NCBI GenBank assembly: GCA_905236895.1
Contig: CAJOQI010000099.1
Location: forward strand, 1-6,477
DNA: 6,477 nucleotides
Direction: 5' to 3'
Source: an uncultured Peptostreptococcaceae bacterium
GTDB taxonomy: Bacteria > Bacillota > Clostridia > Peptostreptococcales > Anaerovoracaceae
Below are positions 6,184-6,477 of the stretch, piece by piece. Below the pieces are notes generated by a model, which worked only from the letters and a program-made list of their open reading frames with translations, had not been told where the DNA came from and made no database searches. Positions within the stretch are counted from its first letter, which is position 1. Each line of letters starts with the position of its first letter. A program made the position numbers and the translations under genes.

Positions 6184-6477
6184 TTAATCTATCTCTCCCC
6201 AGCTGAAGGCCAGGTTTACCTTTGCGATTTCTTTTGATGTAAGGGTCTTCTCTTCACCCGAGGATGTTTCAAGGCATATATCCCCATCCTTATACTCCTT
6301 AAGGATACCCTCTATCTTCTTTTCTCCGTCTATAGCCTTATACAGGCTTACCTCAACCCTTTCTCCCATATATAGAGCAAATTGTTCAGGCTTTCTGATT
6401 ACCCTGTCAAGGCCGGGAGAACTGACTTCCAGATAATAGTTTTGTTCTATTGGATCTTCCTTGTCCAAATAGTCCGA
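6184..6477 (-). CDS. rimP: Ribosome maturation factor RimP, C-terminal part (5' end outside window)
   Basis: RimP is a cytoplasmic assembly factor that binds the 30S precursor and helps central pseudoknot and S12-region maturation (family knowledge). The visible 97 residues contain the family signature YYLEVSSPGLDR, about 12 residues in, followed by the small SH3-like C-terminal beta domain (VEVSLYKAIDGEKKIEGILK) and the usual ending with a lysine-valine strand, KVNLAFSWGEID. The reading frame stays open to the window edge (first residues S-D-Y-L-D), so the true start lies beyond position 6477. A TTG codon at 6468 is an internal leucine, not the start. The family is usually about 150 residues, so roughly one third is missing. 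It ends in TAA, 31 bases before nusA, the usual neighbour. Confidence 0.93.
   Translation of the reverse strand, partial: SDYLDKEDPIEQNYYLEVSSPGLDRVIRKPEQFALYMGERVEVSLYKAIDGEKKIEGILKEYKDGDICLETSSGEEKTLTSKEIAKVNLAFSWGEID

Noticed and set aside
6184..6468. A complete 94-residue protein starting at a TTG codon at 6468
   Set aside because: The frame continues open to the window edge with RimP-like sequence and the TTG has no ribosome-binding site, so it is the C-terminal part of a longer rimP.
1..6477. Search for mobile elements, CRISPR arrays, RNA genes, defence genes or toxin-antitoxin pairs
   Set aside because: Every stretch longer than 69 bases is occupied by conserved operon genes. I saw no terminal inverted repeats, spaced direct repeats, tRNA-like folds or foreign gene insertions.

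Overview
The window is a housekeeping segment of a bacterial chromosome. Every gene lies on the minus strand, so transcription runs from high to low coordinates. The order is rimP (partial) - nusA - ylxR - ylxQ - infB - rbfA - nrnA - truB (partial), the conserved nusA-infB transcription/translation operon. The ylxR and ylxQ pair between nusA and infB, plus a DHH-family nrnA between rbfA and truB, points to a Gram-positive anaerobe of the class Clostridia. Strong GGAGG-type Shine-Dalgarno sites, moderate G+C and frequent AGA/AGG arginine and ATA isoleucine codons fit this. I cannot name a genus from the sequence alone.

Layout in transcription order: the C-terminal part of RimP (6477-6184) is cut by the window edge. 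A 31-base gap carries the nusA ribosome-binding site, placed in the loop of a small inverted repeat. NusA (6152-4971) follows, then YlxR (4984-4712), YlxQ (4731-4384) and IF2 (4403-1635), joined by overlaps of 14, 20 and 20 bases. A 69-base spacer (1634-1566) holds a nearly perfect 12-bp stem-loop. RbfA (1565-1167) overlaps NrnA (1180-203) by 14 bases. The NrnA stop codon directly abuts the TruB start at 202, and TruB runs off the window. No gene-free stretch exceeds 69 bases.

The genes act together in building and starting the translation machinery and linking it to transcription. RimP and RbfA mature the 30S subunit, IF2 places initiator tRNA, and NusA controls pausing, termination and antitermination. 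YlxR and YlxQ are small RNA-binding proteins. NrnA removes nanoRNAs and pAp, and TruB makes pseudouridine 55 in tRNA. The overlaps suggest translational coupling through most of the operon.

I found no defence system, mobile element, CRISPR array, RNA gene or other clearly undescribed system. The points worth a second look are small: two possible RNA structures in the only two intergenic gaps, a short repeat expansion in the IF2 linker, an acidic tail on NusA, and a few unusual residues at conserved positions in IF2, TruB and NrnA.
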